Assembly (NCBI RefSeq): GCF_016031625.1
Contig: NZ_JACCHP010000019.1
Span: forward strand, 1 to 64,000
DNA: 64,000 nucleotides
Reading direction: 5' to 3'
Source: Bradyrhizobium agreste
Lineage (GTDB): Bacteria; Pseudomonadota; Alphaproteobacteria; Rhizobiales; Xanthobacteraceae
How positions within the stretch are numbered: position 1 is the first letter of the stretch; every line of letters begins with the position of its first letter. Shown in pieces: positions 32,160 through 40,939 of this stretch. The translations under genes were made by a program, and so were the position numbers. A model generated the notes under the pieces. The model was not told where the DNA came from. It made no database searches and saw only the letters and a list, made by a program, of their open reading frames with translations.

Positions 32160-33701
32160 ATGGACCAGGACGTCGCAGCGAAAGAGCAGCCCCGCTACAT
32201 CAAGCTCAACGAGCGCGACAATGTCGCGATCGTGGTCAATGATTTCGGGCTACCCGCTGGCGCGCGCTTTGCCAGCGGCCTGACGCTGCGCGCCTTCGTG
32301 CCGCAGGGACACAAGACCGCGCTGGTCGACATCGCGGAAGGCGAACCGATCGTCCGTTATGGCGAGATCATCGGCTACGCGCTGTCGCCGATCCTGGCCG
32401 GCGAATGGGTGGACGAGGCGCGCATCCGCATGCCGGACGCTCCTGCGCTCGACAAGCTCGAAATCTCGACCGCCGTACCGGCACCGCTGCCGCCGCTCGA
32501 AGGCTTCACCTTCGAGGGCTATCGCAATCCGGACGGCTCGGTCGGCACCAAGAACATCCTCGGCATCTCCTCCTCCGTGCAATGCGTCAAGGGCACGATG
32601 GAATATGCGGTCAAGCGCATCCGCGCCGAGCTGCTGCCGAAATATCCCAACGTCGACGACGTCGTGCCGCTGACGCACGCCTATGGCTGCGGCGTCGCCA
32701 TCACCGCGCCCGACGCGGTGGTGCCGATCCGCACCCTGCAGAACCTCGCGCTCAATCCGAATTTCGGCGGCGAGATTTTGGTGGTCGGCCTCGGCTGCGA
32801 GAAGCTCGCGCCGGAACGCCTGGTGCCGGAAGGCGTGGATAACGCCATCGTCCGCATGCAGGACGAGGCTTTCGACGGCTTTGGCGCGATCGTCGAGGCG
32901 ATCATGACCCAGGCCGAGGCGCGGCTGAAGGTGCTCAACACCCGCAAGCGCGAGACCTGCCCGGCGTCCGATCTCGTGATCGGGCTGCAATGCGGCGGCA
33001 GCGATGCCTTCTCCGGCGTCACTGCCAATCCCGCCGTCGGTTTCGCCGCAGACCTCCTGGTGCGCGCCGGCGCCACCGTGATGTTCTCGGAGGTCACCGA
33101 GGTGCGCGACGCGATCCAGCTGCTCACCCGGCGCGCCATCAACGAGGACGTCGGCCGCGCGCTGGTGCGCGAAATGGCCTGGTACGATTCCTATCTCGCC
33201 CGCGGTGGCGCCGACCGCAGCGCCAACACCACGCCCGGCAACAAGAAGGGCGGCCTTGCCAACATCGTCGAGAAGTCGCTGGGCTCGATCGTCAAGTCCG
33301 GCTCCTCCGCCATCACCGGCGTGCTCTCGCCCGGCGAGAAGGCGACGCAAAAGGGCATGCTGTTCGCCGCGACGCCCGCCTCTGACTTCATCTGCGGCAC
33401 GCTCCAGCTCGCCTCCGGCATGACGCTACAAGTCTTCACCACCGGCCGCGGCACGCCTTACGGCCTTGCGGCAGCACCGGTGATCAAGGTCGCAACGCGC
33501 AGCGAGCTCGCGCGGCGCTGGAAGGACCTGATCGATTTCGATGCCGGCAAGATCGCAACCGGCGAGAAGACCATCGAGGAGACCGGCTGGGACCTGTTCC
33601 GCCTGATCCTCGACGTCGCCTCTGGCCGCACCAAGCCGTGGTCGGACCGCTGGGGCATCCACAACGACCTCACGCTGTTCAATCCGGCGCCGGTGACCTA
33701 G
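32160..33701 (+). CDS. garD: Galactarate dehydratase (UxaA/GarD family)
   Basis: The 513-residue protein has an N-terminal SAF-type domain (about 10-95, RDNVAIVVNDFGLPAGARF). The large UxaA catalytic domain follows (GYRNPDGSVGTKN, LTHAYGCG, GLGCEK, GLQCGGSDAFSGVTANPA), with cysteines likely to bind iron. It dehydrates galactarate to 5-keto-4-deoxyglucarate, the same intermediate GudD makes. Altronate dehydratase is the main alternative, but the operon favours galactarate. Its TAG stop lies at the edge of a repeat A copy. Confidence 0.9.
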   Translation: MDQDVAAKEQPRYIKLNERDNVAIVVNDFGLPAGARFASGLTLRAFVPQGHKTALVDIAEGEPIVRYGEIIGYALSPILAGEWVDEARIRMPDAPALDKLEISTAVPAPLPPLEGFTFEGYRNPDGSVGTKNILGISSSVQCVKGTMEYAVKRIRAELLPKYPNVDDVVPLTHAYGCGVAITAPDAVVPIRTLQNLALNPNFGGEILVVGLGCEKLAPERLVPEGVDNAIVRMQDEAFDGFGAIVEAIMTQAEARLKVLNTRKRETCPASDLVIGLQCGGSDAFSGVTANPAVGFAADLLVRAGATVMFSEVTEVRDAIQLLTRRAINEDVGRALVREMAWYDSYLARGGADRSANTTPGNKKGGLANIVEKSLGSIVKSGSSAITGVLSPGEKATQKGMLFAATPASDFICGTLQLASGMTLQVFTTGRGTPYGLAAAPVIKVATRSELARRWKDLIDFDAGKIATGEKTIEETGWDLFRLILDVASGRTKPWSDRWGIHNDLTLFNPAPVT

Positions 33702-33757
33702 AGCGCTTTCGAGCGAAGTGGATACCGGTTCGCCTCAAGAAAACGCATCAAAACAGA
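33701..33757 (+). repeat. Dispersed repeat A, copy 3
   Basis: GAGCGCTTTCGAGCGAAGTGGATACCGG...AAGAAAACGCATCAAAACAG: the first hairpin of repeat A only. The garD stop codon ends at its first base, and the next gene ends 4 bases beyond it. Confidence 0.85.
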
Positions 33758-33761
33758 ACCG

Positions 33762-34499
33762 TCACTGGCCCTCGATCAGGTGCATGTCGCCCAGCGTGAG
33801 CGGCAGGCTGCGGGCGATGAGGTCCGCGATCGCTGCGCGCAGCCGTTCGCTCGAACCCGCCCCGTCGAACGTCGCTTCGATCGGCCCGCTCGGGCCGGCG
33901 ATCCGCACCGTTCCGGTGTTGTCGAGCGGCGCGGCCGCTCGCTTCTCGATCACGTCGAACGACTTGCCCTCGATGAGGCGAACCTCGTACAGGGCGTGGA
34001 TCAGCCCGTAATCCGCAAGCAGCGTCCGATATTCGGCGAGCCCGACGCCCTCGACGTTGCGGCCGTTGCCGAGCTTCGATCTCGCCCGGGTGATGACGAT
34101 ATACGCATCCAGTCCCTGCGGCGTGACATCGCTGCGAACCAGCTCCTTGAATGGATCGCTGCGCAAGAGATTGACGGGCGCGACCGCCGAATCCCTGATC
34201 GCGGCAAAGGCCGCGCGGCGGTAGCTGACCGGCTGCACATGAAACCGTCCGCTCAGCAGCTTCGTCGCCTGCTGGACGATCAGCTCGTCCAGCCCCCATG
34301 CGCTGATCGAGGCGGTCTGCGCGACGTTGTCGAGCCCGGTCAGGCCGGCTCGCGTCAGGCTGATCTCCTCGCCGATGGCCGAGATGATGCCGACGGTCTT
34401 GATCGCTTGGAGCCGGCCCGCACGCGTCTCGAACGCCGCGGCGGCGCCGAGCGCGACGCAAGCGATCGCGCAGGCGAGAATTATGATCTTGCCGCGCAT
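33762..34499 (-). CDS. Exported protein of unknown function
   Basis: The 245-residue protein has a signal-like N-terminus (MRGKIIILACAIACVALGAAAAF) and no further membrane segment. It is predicted to be periplasmic. Regions such as AIKTVGIISAIGEEISL, DAYIVITRARSKLGNGRNVEGVGL and LIHALYEVRLIEGKSFDVI suggest an alternating alpha/beta fold. I do not recognise a family. It lies 3 bases downstream of the MipA/OmpV-family gene and is surely cotranscribed with it, so it probably works at the same envelope. Confidence 0.7.
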   Translation of the reverse strand: MRGKIIILACAIACVALGAAAAFETRAGRLQAIKTVGIISAIGEEISLTRAGLTGLDNVAQTASISAWGLDELIVQQATKLLSGRFHVQPVSYRRAAFAAIRDSAVAPVNLLRSDPFKELVRSDVTPQGLDAYIVITRARSKLGNGRNVEGVGLAEYRTLLADYGLIHALYEVRLIEGKSFDVIEKRAAAPLDNTGTVRIAGPSGPIEATFDGAGSSERLRAAIADLIARSLPLTLGDMHLIEGQ

Positions 34500-34502
34500 G
34501 GT

Positions 34503-35348
34503 CTATCGGATCCTGAAATCGAACGAATAGGACGCACCGAGACCGACGGTGGTCTGGTTCGAGGATCCCCGCAGCTTCACCAGCGGGCTATCCGCGGCAT
34601 CGCCGAGCAGCTTCTCGTATTCGACATAGGCGTGGACCTCCCACTGCGGATTGATGCGGTAGGAGATCTGGCTGCCGAAGCCGACCGAGTGCGCGCCGCC
34701 CCTGGCATTGTATGTCGGCAACCCCGATGCCAGCGCCTGCACGGCATCGATGCCGAAATACGGCGCGGTGGCCTTGGTGCTCTTCCAGGTGAAGCGCGGG
34801 CCGGCGGAGATCGTGAGCCTTTGAATCAGCGGCACGATGACGTCCGCAGAAACATCCGCCACGGTGCCGGTATGACCGCCCATGCCCTGGCGCAACTCGC
34901 TGCGCAGGCGCAGCCAGTCGACCGGATAGTACTCGACGAAGCCGCCGAGCTCATAGGCGGCCTTGACGTCGCCGAGCCCGGTCAGCTCCGCATACTTGCT
35001 GCTCTTGCGCGAGGCGACGTATTTGAACGCGGGGCCCGCGCGAAAATTGCCGATGTCGAGCAGCGCAATGCTGGCACTGTCGCGCGGTCCACGGAACTGG
35101 TCGATCGATCCGGCGCGGCGGATGGAGAAGATCGGGATCGGAACAAACTTCCCGTTGTTCGATCCCACGAAGTCAGGCCTGTATTCGCCGCCGATGCCAA
35201 CCATGACGGTCCAGTTTCCGGATGGCGAGGGCAGCATCGGCAGCTCGAATGGCGGCGCTGGCAGCGTGAACGCGGTCTGCGCCGATACTGATGGCGCAGT
35301 TGCCATGATCGCACCGAGCGTGGCGAGACAGGCGGTCGTCCGCCGCAT
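34503..35348 (-). CDS. MipA/OmpV family outer-membrane protein
   Basis: From ATG 35348 the 281-residue protein starts MRRTTACLATLGAIMATAPSVSAQ, a good signal peptide; 35390 would put 14 residues before it. The mature part is rich in alternating beta-strands (GNWTVMVGIGGEYRPDFVGS, FVPIPIFSIRRAG, ELGGFVEYYPVDWLRLRSEL). It ends in the aromatic outer-membrane signature YSFDFRIR. MipA/OmpV proteins form small outer-membrane barrels, some scaffolding peptidoglycan enzymes. It is divergent from a two-component system, which is a likely regulator. Confidence 0.85.
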   Translation of the reverse strand: MRRTTACLATLGAIMATAPSVSAQTAFTLPAPPFELPMLPSPSGNWTVMVGIGGEYRPDFVGSNNGKFVPIPIFSIRRAGSIDQFRGPRDSASIALLDIGNFRAGPAFKYVASRKSSKYAELTGLGDVKAAYELGGFVEYYPVDWLRLRSELRQGMGGHTGTVADVSADVIVPLIQRLTISAGPRFTWKSTKATAPYFGIDAVQALASGLPTYNARGGAHSVGFGSQISYRINPQWEVHAYVEYEKLLGDAADSPLVKLRGSSNQTTVGLGASYSFDFRIR

Positions 35349-35465
35349 AATCGCCGTGAGGCGGAGAGCGGCTTCTTCGAAATCATTCATTGCGGGGCCC
35401 CGGACCGGCCTTGCAGGCCGAGTCGACTGATGTGGTTAGGAGCCACAGCATCTGGTCCGGCAAAA

Positions 35466-35557
35466 TTGCCCCAAGATTGCAAGGAGCGATCCATGCCTCG
35501 GGGATACGTCCGGCGCCAACAAGGCGCGTCACCGGATCAAGATTGCCCCAACATTGC
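35466..35557. promoter_or_regulatory. Two paired direct repeats, probable response-regulator sites
   Basis: TTGC-CCCAAGA-TTGC at 35466-35480 and TTGC-CCCAACA-TTGC at 35543-35557 are nearly identical 15-mers with half-sites 11 bp apart, 77 bp from one another. OmpR/PhoB-type regulators bind tandem half-sites with this spacing. They lie in the 391-bp region between mipA/ompV and the two-component genes. The rest of that region shows no ORF. Confidence 0.6.
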
Positions 35558-35739
35558 ACGGCCGCGATCACGCGCTCAAAACTTGACCGGCCATGCCCGC
35601 GCGCTCACCCGTTCCTGCCTTTTATTCGCCAAGCTCGCTGCCTTAAAGGGAACCCTCGCGCACGAGCCGAAACGTCAGAATTCGGCCAGGGAGCGTCACG
35701 GTCAGGGTTTGTTACCCAGCAGAGTCAAGGACGAGCCGC

Positions 35740-36420
35740 GTGCGCTCCCTCGTGATCGAAGACGAACCACAGATCGGTGCCTATGTCAGCCGGCTGCTCG
35801 GGCAATTGCACGGCATCGTCGACCTCGTCGGCTCGATCGCCGATGCCCGCCAGGCACTGGACAATTTCAAGTATGATCTGGCGATCGTCGACCGGATGCT
35901 GCCCGACGGAGATGCACTCCAGGTGGTCACGGCGCTGAGCCAATCACCGAAACGGCCCGCAATCATCATGCTGACGTCCAAGGATGCCAAGGAAGATGTC
36001 GTCGAAGGGCTCAACGGCGGCGCGGACGACTATCTCGGCAAGCCGTTCGAGCCGCAGGAGCTGCTTGCGCGGGTGCGTGCGGTGCTGCGCCGGCCCCGGC
36101 CGCTCGCTCCATCGGTGCTGTCGCTCGGCAACGTCGAGCTGCACCTCGGCAGCAACGAGGCGGTCGTCGCCGACACCAGGATCCTGCTGCGCCGGCGCGA
36201 GGCGCTGATCCTGGGGGCGCTGCTGATGCGGCGCGACCGCGTCATCACCCGCGCCGCGCTGATCGAGGAGATCTACGGCTTCGACGACGAGATCGAGTCC
36301 AACACGCTCGAGGCACAGGTCTCGCGCCTGCGCAAGAAACTGGCCGAGCTCGGCGGCGACGTCGAGATCCGCAGCATGCGGGGCATCGGCTACATCCTGC
36401 GGCTGGCGACGCCGCAATGA
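35740..36420 (+). CDS. OmpR/PhoB-type response regulator
   Basis: The 226-residue protein starts at GTG 35740. It has a receiver domain (1-115) with acidic pocket E7-D8, phosphoacceptor Asp51 in VDRMLPDG, T-loop MLTSKD and the YLGKPF lysine. A winged-helix DNA-binding domain follows (125-226; ESNTLEAQVSRLRKKL and RGIGYIL). Its stop overlaps the start of the histidine kinase gene (ATGA), so the two are translated together. The paired TTGC repeats just upstream are its likely targets. Confidence 0.93.
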   Translation: MRSLVIEDEPQIGAYVSRLLGQLHGIVDLVGSIADARQALDNFKYDLAIVDRMLPDGDALQVVTALSQSPKRPAIIMLTSKDAKEDVVEGLNGGADDYLGKPFEPQELLARVRAVLRRPRPLAPSVLSLGNVELHLGSNEAVVADTRILLRRREALILGALLMRRDRVITRAALIEEIYGFDDEIESNTLEAQVSRLRKKLAELGGDVEIRSMRGIGYILRLATPQ

Positions 36421-37781
36421 AGTCGATCGCTAGGACCTTTGCGCTGTCGCTCGGCATCGCTGCGACGACGATCTTCGTGATCATGGTCGTGATCTTCGTC
36501 TCGAGGTACCCGCTGGAGGAACGCGAGTTCAGGGCCTGCCGGGTCGTGGCCGCCGTTCTCGATCGTGCCACAGATATCGATGGGCAAAACCTGACGATAC
36601 GTCCGACTCCCGCCCTCGAGGAATTGAAGGCGGATAGTCCAAACCTCTGGTACGTCGTGTCCATGGGCGATCTCGTCAGCGAGTACGGTGGCGAGCACCG
36701 GCCGCCTCTCCCCTTCGCCTTTCCCTATCGCGGGCCGGTCGGCCTGTCCGTCTTCAGCACACACGACCAAAAGAGCACGTTCTGTCTCGCCGTTGCGCAA
36801 AGGGGCTCCTTGCAGCTCACGACGATGGTCGGCGAGCCTCAGGTCCGCTTCGGACGAATGGCCGGGAACTTCCTTATCAACAGGATCTTTTCGATCACCC
36901 TGGTGGCGCTGGCCTTTGCGGCGACCGTCGCGATCGGTTCAGCGCTGGCCGCCCGTTTCGTCTCGCGCGGCATCGAGCGGGTGGCACGCCGCGCGCTCGC
37001 GATCGATCCTTCGGCGCCACAAGGTTTGATATCGCTGTCCGAGGTCCCTCGCGAGTTGAAGCCCCTGGTGGAGGCGCTGAACCGCGCTTTCGCCGAGATC
37101 GACGCCTATATCAGGATGCAGCGCCGCTTCCTCGGCAATGCCGCCCATCAGCTCCGCACGCCACTGACGCTGCTGCGCGCCAAGATCGACGATGTGCCTG
37201 ATCCGACCCTGAAGGCCGAGCTGGTGCGCGACGTCCGCCGGCTGACCTCGCTGGTCTCGGCCATGCTGGACCTGGCACGATTGCAAAATCATGCGATCGA
37301 GAAGCGGCCGATCGATCTTGCCCAGATCACGCTGGACGTGCTGGCCGATTTCAGCCCGTCGGCGCTGGACGCCGGGATCGAGCTTGCGCTGGAGCACGAT
37401 GGAAGGGGTCCATTCGTGGTGCAGGGCGTGGACGCTGCGATCCGCAGTGCACTTGCCAATCTCGTCGGCAACGCGCTCATCCACGCCCATGGCGCGCGGC
37501 GCATCGTCGCCACGATCGGCTGCGATGGCGTGTCGATTCACGATGATGGTGCCGGCCTGCCCGGTGGCGCCGAACACAGGCTGACCGAGCCGTTTCAGAC
37601 CGGGAGTGCCGCAGGTGAAGGCGCCGGTCTCGGCCTGTCGATCGTCCGCGAGATCATGGCGGCCCATGGCGGGGAGCTGATCGTTGCTTCCGCGCCCGGC
37701 TGCGGCACGACGATGCGCCTGCGCTTTGCCGCGGCCGCCGCGCCGGCGAGATCTCCGCAGCTCGATCTGCAAGAGCATTGA
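36417..37781 (+). CDS. Sensor histidine kinase
   Basis: The 454-residue protein has TM1 (about 7-28), a periplasmic sensor of about 125 residues, TM2 (157-179) and a HAMP-like linker. The H-box is NAAHQLRTPLTLL (His244), followed by N-box NLVGNALIHAH and the G-boxes HDDGAGLP and GEGAGLGLSIV. It is the cognate partner of the upstream response regulator. The gap to the divergent outer-membrane gene suggests an envelope signal, but the ligand is unknown. Confidence 0.92.
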   Translation: MKSIARTFALSLGIAATTIFVIMVVIFVSRYPLEEREFRACRVVAAVLDRATDIDGQNLTIRPTPALEELKADSPNLWYVVSMGDLVSEYGGEHRPPLPFAFPYRGPVGLSVFSTHDQKSTFCLAVAQRGSLQLTTMVGEPQVRFGRMAGNFLINRIFSITLVALAFAATVAIGSALAARFVSRGIERVARRALAIDPSAPQGLISLSEVPRELKPLVEALNRAFAEIDAYIRMQRRFLGNAAHQLRTPLTLLRAKIDDVPDPTLKAELVRDVRRLTSLVSAMLDLARLQNHAIEKRPIDLAQITLDVLADFSPSALDAGIELALEHDGRGPFVVQGVDAAIRSALANLVGNALIHAHGARRIVATIGCDGVSIHDDGAGLPGGAEHRLTEPFQTGSAAGEGAGLGLSIVREIMAAHGGELIVASAPGCGTTMRLRFAAAAAPARSPQLDLQEH

Positions 37782-37898
37782 GCGGTGCCCATCGGCGCCT
37801 TCCGCGAAACCGTCCGGAAACATTGGCGCGGAAAACTTCTTCCGCGTTTCGTCCCTTCGCATCAAGCAATCAATATCTGCGCCGAAGACAACGGGAAT

Positions 37899-37916
37899 GT
37901 TCGCACACGAGCGAAC
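37899..37916. promoter_or_regulatory. Perfect dyad GTTCGC-N6-GCGAAC
   Basis: This is an 18-base perfect inverted repeat 59 bases upstream of a small exported-protein gene. It does not fit the alphaproteobacterial LexA direct repeat (GTTC-N7-GTTC). It may be an operator or a small hairpin in the leader. Confidence 0.4.
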
Positions 37917-37974
37917 CTGTGCCGCCATCGCGGCGACCAAACCATCGATTGACATCTTCCCCGGAGACTTTCCA

Positions 37975-38244
37975 ATGCGTGTTCTCTCGATGATTGCCGT
38001 TGCCGGCGCCATGATTGCGAGCTCGGCCGCCGCGTTCGCCAGCGAGCTTCCCCGCTACGAAGTGACGTCGTTTCCGATCACGACAACGCAAGTGCAGGTG
38101 CTCGGCGGCGCCGGCGTCGAGGAGCAGTCTGCGAGCCCTGCAATGATCGTCGCCGGCATGCCGGCCTCGCCCGTGCAGGTCTCCGTGCTGTCGCCGCGGA
38201 TCAAGCAGCTCGCGAGCACGGGTTCGAATAGCCAGGCGCACTAA
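37975..38244 (+). CDS. Small exported protein of unknown function
   Basis: The 89-residue protein starts MRVLSMIAVAGAMIASSAAAFAS, a clear signal peptide cleaved near residue 23. The mature part of about 66 residues (LPRYEVTSFPITTTQVQVL) has few charged residues. CGGAGA precedes the ATG. No family is recognised. It follows the histidine kinase by 193 bases on the same strand, with a perfect dyad in between, and may be a target of the two-component system. Confidence 0.7.
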   Translation: MRVLSMIAVAGAMIASSAAAFASELPRYEVTSFPITTTQVQVLGGAGVEEQSASPAMIVAGMPASPVQVSVLSPRIKQLASTGSNSQAH

Positions 38245-38297
38245 GCTTGGCTCGTCAACCGACAACGATCACTTCTTGCGCGCTGAATTTTCCACCA

Positions 38298-38384
38298 CGT
38301 CATGGCCGGGCTTGTCCCGGCCATCCACGTCTCACTCGGCGGCACCAAGAACGTGGATGCCCGGGACAAGCCCGGGCATGACGG
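38298..38384. repeat. Dispersed intergenic hairpin (CGTCATGGCCGGGCTTGTCCCGGCCA type)
   Basis: CACGTCATGGCCGGGCTTGTCCCGGCCATCCACGT faces ACGTGGATGCCCGGGACAAGCCCGGGCATGACGG. It is a long palindrome in the gap between two convergent genes. Confidence 0.85.
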
Positions 38385-38414
38385 CTTCTTCCACCTCACG
38401 CGAATGACGGGCGT

Positions 38415-38768
38415 CTACGTCATGCTGCCCGGCATGAAGCAGCGCACGCGCGGATGGCCGTCGATATAGTGCTTCCACACCATGGTGCGGCCGATCTTGT
38501 TCGGCACGGTGATCACCGCGCCGTCGGGCACCACGACCCACTCGTCGTCGATGCGCACGCGGTAGCGACCGCGATCGGACTCCCAATCGACGTCGGCGAT
38601 GACGTAGCCGTCCGCATCCGAGCAGCATTGCCCGAACTCGCTACGCAGACTCTCGAACCAGGGTTTCAGGGGCGAGTTGGCGAAGCGGCCGTCGTCGCGC
38701 GCCAGCGCCGAATGCGTTAGAACCGTCAGCCCCAGCAGCACGGCGGCACACTGTTTTGCAGGTCTCAT
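38415..38768 (-). CDS. Small exported protein of unknown function
   Basis: The 117-residue protein from ATG 38768 (GGAGA upstream) has a signal peptide (MRPAKQCAAVLLGLTVLTHSALA). Its mature domain contains LKPWFESLRSEFGQCCSDADGYVIADVDWE, DEWVVVPDGAVITVPNK and RCFMPGSMT. The paired cysteines and the pattern of a short beta-rich periplasmic protein are common in Bradyrhizobium, but I cannot name the family. Confidence 0.75.
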   Translation of the reverse strand: MRPAKQCAAVLLGLTVLTHSALARDDGRFANSPLKPWFESLRSEFGQCCSDADGYVIADVDWESDRGRYRVRIDDEWVVVPDGAVITVPNKIGRTMVWKHYIDGHPRVRCFMPGSMT

Positions 38769-39031
38769 GTGGTCTCCGCGGTCGAAGTGATCACCGCGGG
38801 GCAAACGCTACCGTCCGCCGTCCGCATGGTGCGCGGCAGGCGTGGAGACGGCGACTCGCTCCCCCAGCAGCTTTGCCGACAGCTATGCAAATCCGGCGCC
38901 AGCGCGCATTCCGGGGAACTACTGGAGGGGGTCCGAGGCGCGTTCGCTCATCGGCGAAGGTGGCCACACAGGCTGGAGACCCTGCGCCAGGGCGAGAGCT
39001 TTTGAGGCCGCGCAGCGCGCGGCTTGCGCCC

Positions 39032-39622
39032 TTACTGCTTTGCCGGCGCCATCATCGCGCCGCCCTTCTTCGCCGCGGGCGCCGGTTGCTTGGCGGCTGC
39101 AGCCTGCGCGGGCAAGTATTTTGCGACGATGGCCGGATCGACCTGGGCGATATAGGCATCCGGCAGGCGCGTCCAGGTTTCGTCCTTGCCGAGCAGCGCG
39201 ATGCCGAGATAGCCGCGCAGTGTCAGGGTCTGGCCGTCGGGGCTGACCCGCATGTTGGCCTTCCAGATCTGGCCGTCGCGCGGATTGAGCACGTTGCCGC
39301 CTTCGTACTTCAATCCTTCGCGCTTCATGTTGCGGACGAAGGAAATGCCGAGCACCGGCGCGTTCTTGCGATCGTCGGTGCACTTGGAGCAGACCTCGTT
39401 CGGATTGTCGGTCGGCCTCGGGAAGGTCTTGGCGATCACGCCTTCGAAGACGCCGTTGCGGTCGATGAAGAGAAACCATCCGACCGTCTTGCCGTCTTCG
39501 ACCTTTTGCCAGAGCCCCGCCGCCGTGGGCTCGGCGGTCTGCGCGGCGCACGGCCTCACCGCCGCGAGCGACAATGCGAGCACGACGAAGGAGAGCAGCC
39601 GAGAACTGGAGAAATTCCGCAT
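39032..39622 (-). CDS. DUF2147 family exported protein
   Basis: The 196-residue protein has a signal peptide (about 1-27, ending PCAAQ). The DUF2147 pattern follows: AAGLWQKVEDGKTVGWF, a CSKC pair, LGISFVRNMK, DGQIWKANMRVSPDG and LRGYLGIALLGKDETWTRL. The family is periplasmic and lipocalin-like in appearance, without a settled function. The lysine/alanine tail (AAAKQPAPAAKKGG) is low complexity. It is 106 bases from the ferredoxin reductase gene and probably separate from it. Confidence 0.83.
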   Translation of the reverse strand: MRNFSSSRLLSFVVLALSLAAVRPCAAQTAEPTAAGLWQKVEDGKTVGWFLFIDRNGVFEGVIAKTFPRPTDNPNEVCSKCTDDRKNAPVLGISFVRNMKREGLKYEGGNVLNPRDGQIWKANMRVSPDGQTLTLRGYLGIALLGKDETWTRLPDAYIAQVDPAIVAKYLPAQAAAAKQPAPAAKKGGAMMAPAKQ

Positions 39623-39728
39623 CAGATCACCTTGCTATTCCACGACCGGAATGGCCGCAGACTACGGCGATTTCGCGAACGGTTCCAGCACCAGAAACAT
39701 GGGGCATCGCTGCCCCGCAAGGCTTCCG

Positions 39729-40757
39729 TCAGTTGACACCGAGCTTCTTTTGCAGGCTGGAGGAGGAGGTCGTGTACTGGAACACGAGCCGCTTCTCCGG
39801 ATACACGTAGCGATGGGCTTTTTGCGACATCAGCGCGCCCTCGTGGAAGCCGCACAGGATCAACTTGATCTTGCCGGGATAGGTGTTGATGTCGCCGATG
39901 GCGAAGATGCCTGATACATTGGTCTCGAACGCGGACGTCTCCACCGGCACCAGATTGTTTTCCAGCGCGATGCCCCAGTTCGCGACCGGGCCGAGCTTCA
40001 TGGTGAGCCCGAAGAACGGCAGCATGGTGTCGCAGGCGATTTCGGTGACGCTGTTGTCGTTGCCCTTGACGGTCGCGCCGGTGAGCTTGCCGTCGGCGCC
40101 GGAGAGCGCGGTGACCTGGCCGAGCCGCAGATCCATCTTGCCGCCGGCAACCAGCGCGCGCATCTGCTCGACGCTGTGGGGCGCGGCGCGAAACTCGTCG
40201 CGCCGATGCAGCAGCGTGATGCGCTTGGCAATCGGATGCAGATTGAGGGTCCAGTCGAGCGCGGAATCGCCGCCGCCGACGATCAGCACGTTCTTGTCGC
40301 GGAACGTCTCCATCTTGCGCACCGCGTAATGCACCGAGGTGCCTTCATAAGCCTCGATGCCGGGCACCGGCGGACGCTTGGGCTGGAACGAGCCGCCGCC
40401 GGCCGCGATCACCACCACCTTGCATTCGAACACCTTGCCGGCATCGGTGGTGCAGCGAAACAAGGGATCGCCGATCTTCTCCACGGTCTCGACCATCTCG
40501 CCGAGATGGAAGGTCGGGTGAAACGGCTTGATCTGCTCCATCAGCGCGTCGGTGAGTCCCTGCCCCGAAACCTGCGGAATGCCGGGAATGTCGTAGATCG
40601 GCTTTTCCGGATAGAGCTCGGCGCATTGGCCGCCGACCTTGTCGAGGATGTCGACGAAATGCGCCTTCATGTCGAGAAGGCCGAGCTCGAAGGCGGCGAA
40701 CAGACCGCACGGGCCGGCGCCAATAATCAGCACATCGGTTTTGATCACGTCGCTCAT
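39729..40757 (-). CDS. Ferredoxin-NADP+ reductase, thioredoxin-reductase-like type
   Basis: The 342-residue protein has FAD-binding IIGAGPCGLFAAFELGLLD (residues 11-29), NADPH-binding LIVGGGDSALDW and FAIGDINTYPGK. It lacks the redox CxxC of thioredoxin reductase. This is the FNR type of Bacillus YumC and Rhodopseudomonas palustris, which moves electrons between NADPH and ferredoxin. A [2Fe-2S] ferredoxin gene lies 680 bases away on the same strand, separated by a divergent thioesterase gene, so a functional pairing is plausible. Confidence 0.92.
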   Translation of the reverse strand: MSDVIKTDVLIIGAGPCGLFAAFELGLLDMKAHFVDILDKVGGQCAELYPEKPIYDIPGIPQVSGQGLTDALMEQIKPFHPTFHLGEMVETVEKIGDPLFRCTTDAGKVFECKVVVIAAGGGSFQPKRPPVPGIEAYEGTSVHYAVRKMETFRDKNVLIVGGGDSALDWTLNLHPIAKRITLLHRRDEFRAAPHSVEQMRALVAGGKMDLRLGQVTALSGADGKLTGATVKGNDNSVTEIACDTMLPFFGLTMKLGPVANWGIALENNLVPVETSAFETNVSGIFAIGDINTYPGKIKLILCGFHEGALMSQKAHRYVYPEKRLVFQYTTSSSSLQKKLGVN

Positions 40758-40939
40758 GTCGTCTCTTTATCGGTCGTTATCGGTTGGACGGCGCCCGTTG
40801 GGCAGAGGTGACCCTGCCTGTCTAGCCAACGGGGATGGAACAGGGAAGGCATAAAAGCGGGATCGCCCCGCAGCCGCGCCCACTTGCCGGGCCAGAATAA
40901 CTGGGCTGTAACGAGGATGGATATGACGGAGATCAATCG

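Noticed and set aside
37899..37916. LexA site
   Set aside because: Alphaproteobacterial LexA uses the direct repeat GTTC-N7-GTTC. This is an inverted GTTCGC/GCGAAC dyad beside a gene with no repair function.
38769..39246. Plus-strand frames in the gap before the DUF2147 gene
   Set aside because: No conserved motif, no convincing ribosome site for a protein-like product, and one frame runs antisense into the DUF2147 gene. I treat the gap as non-coding.
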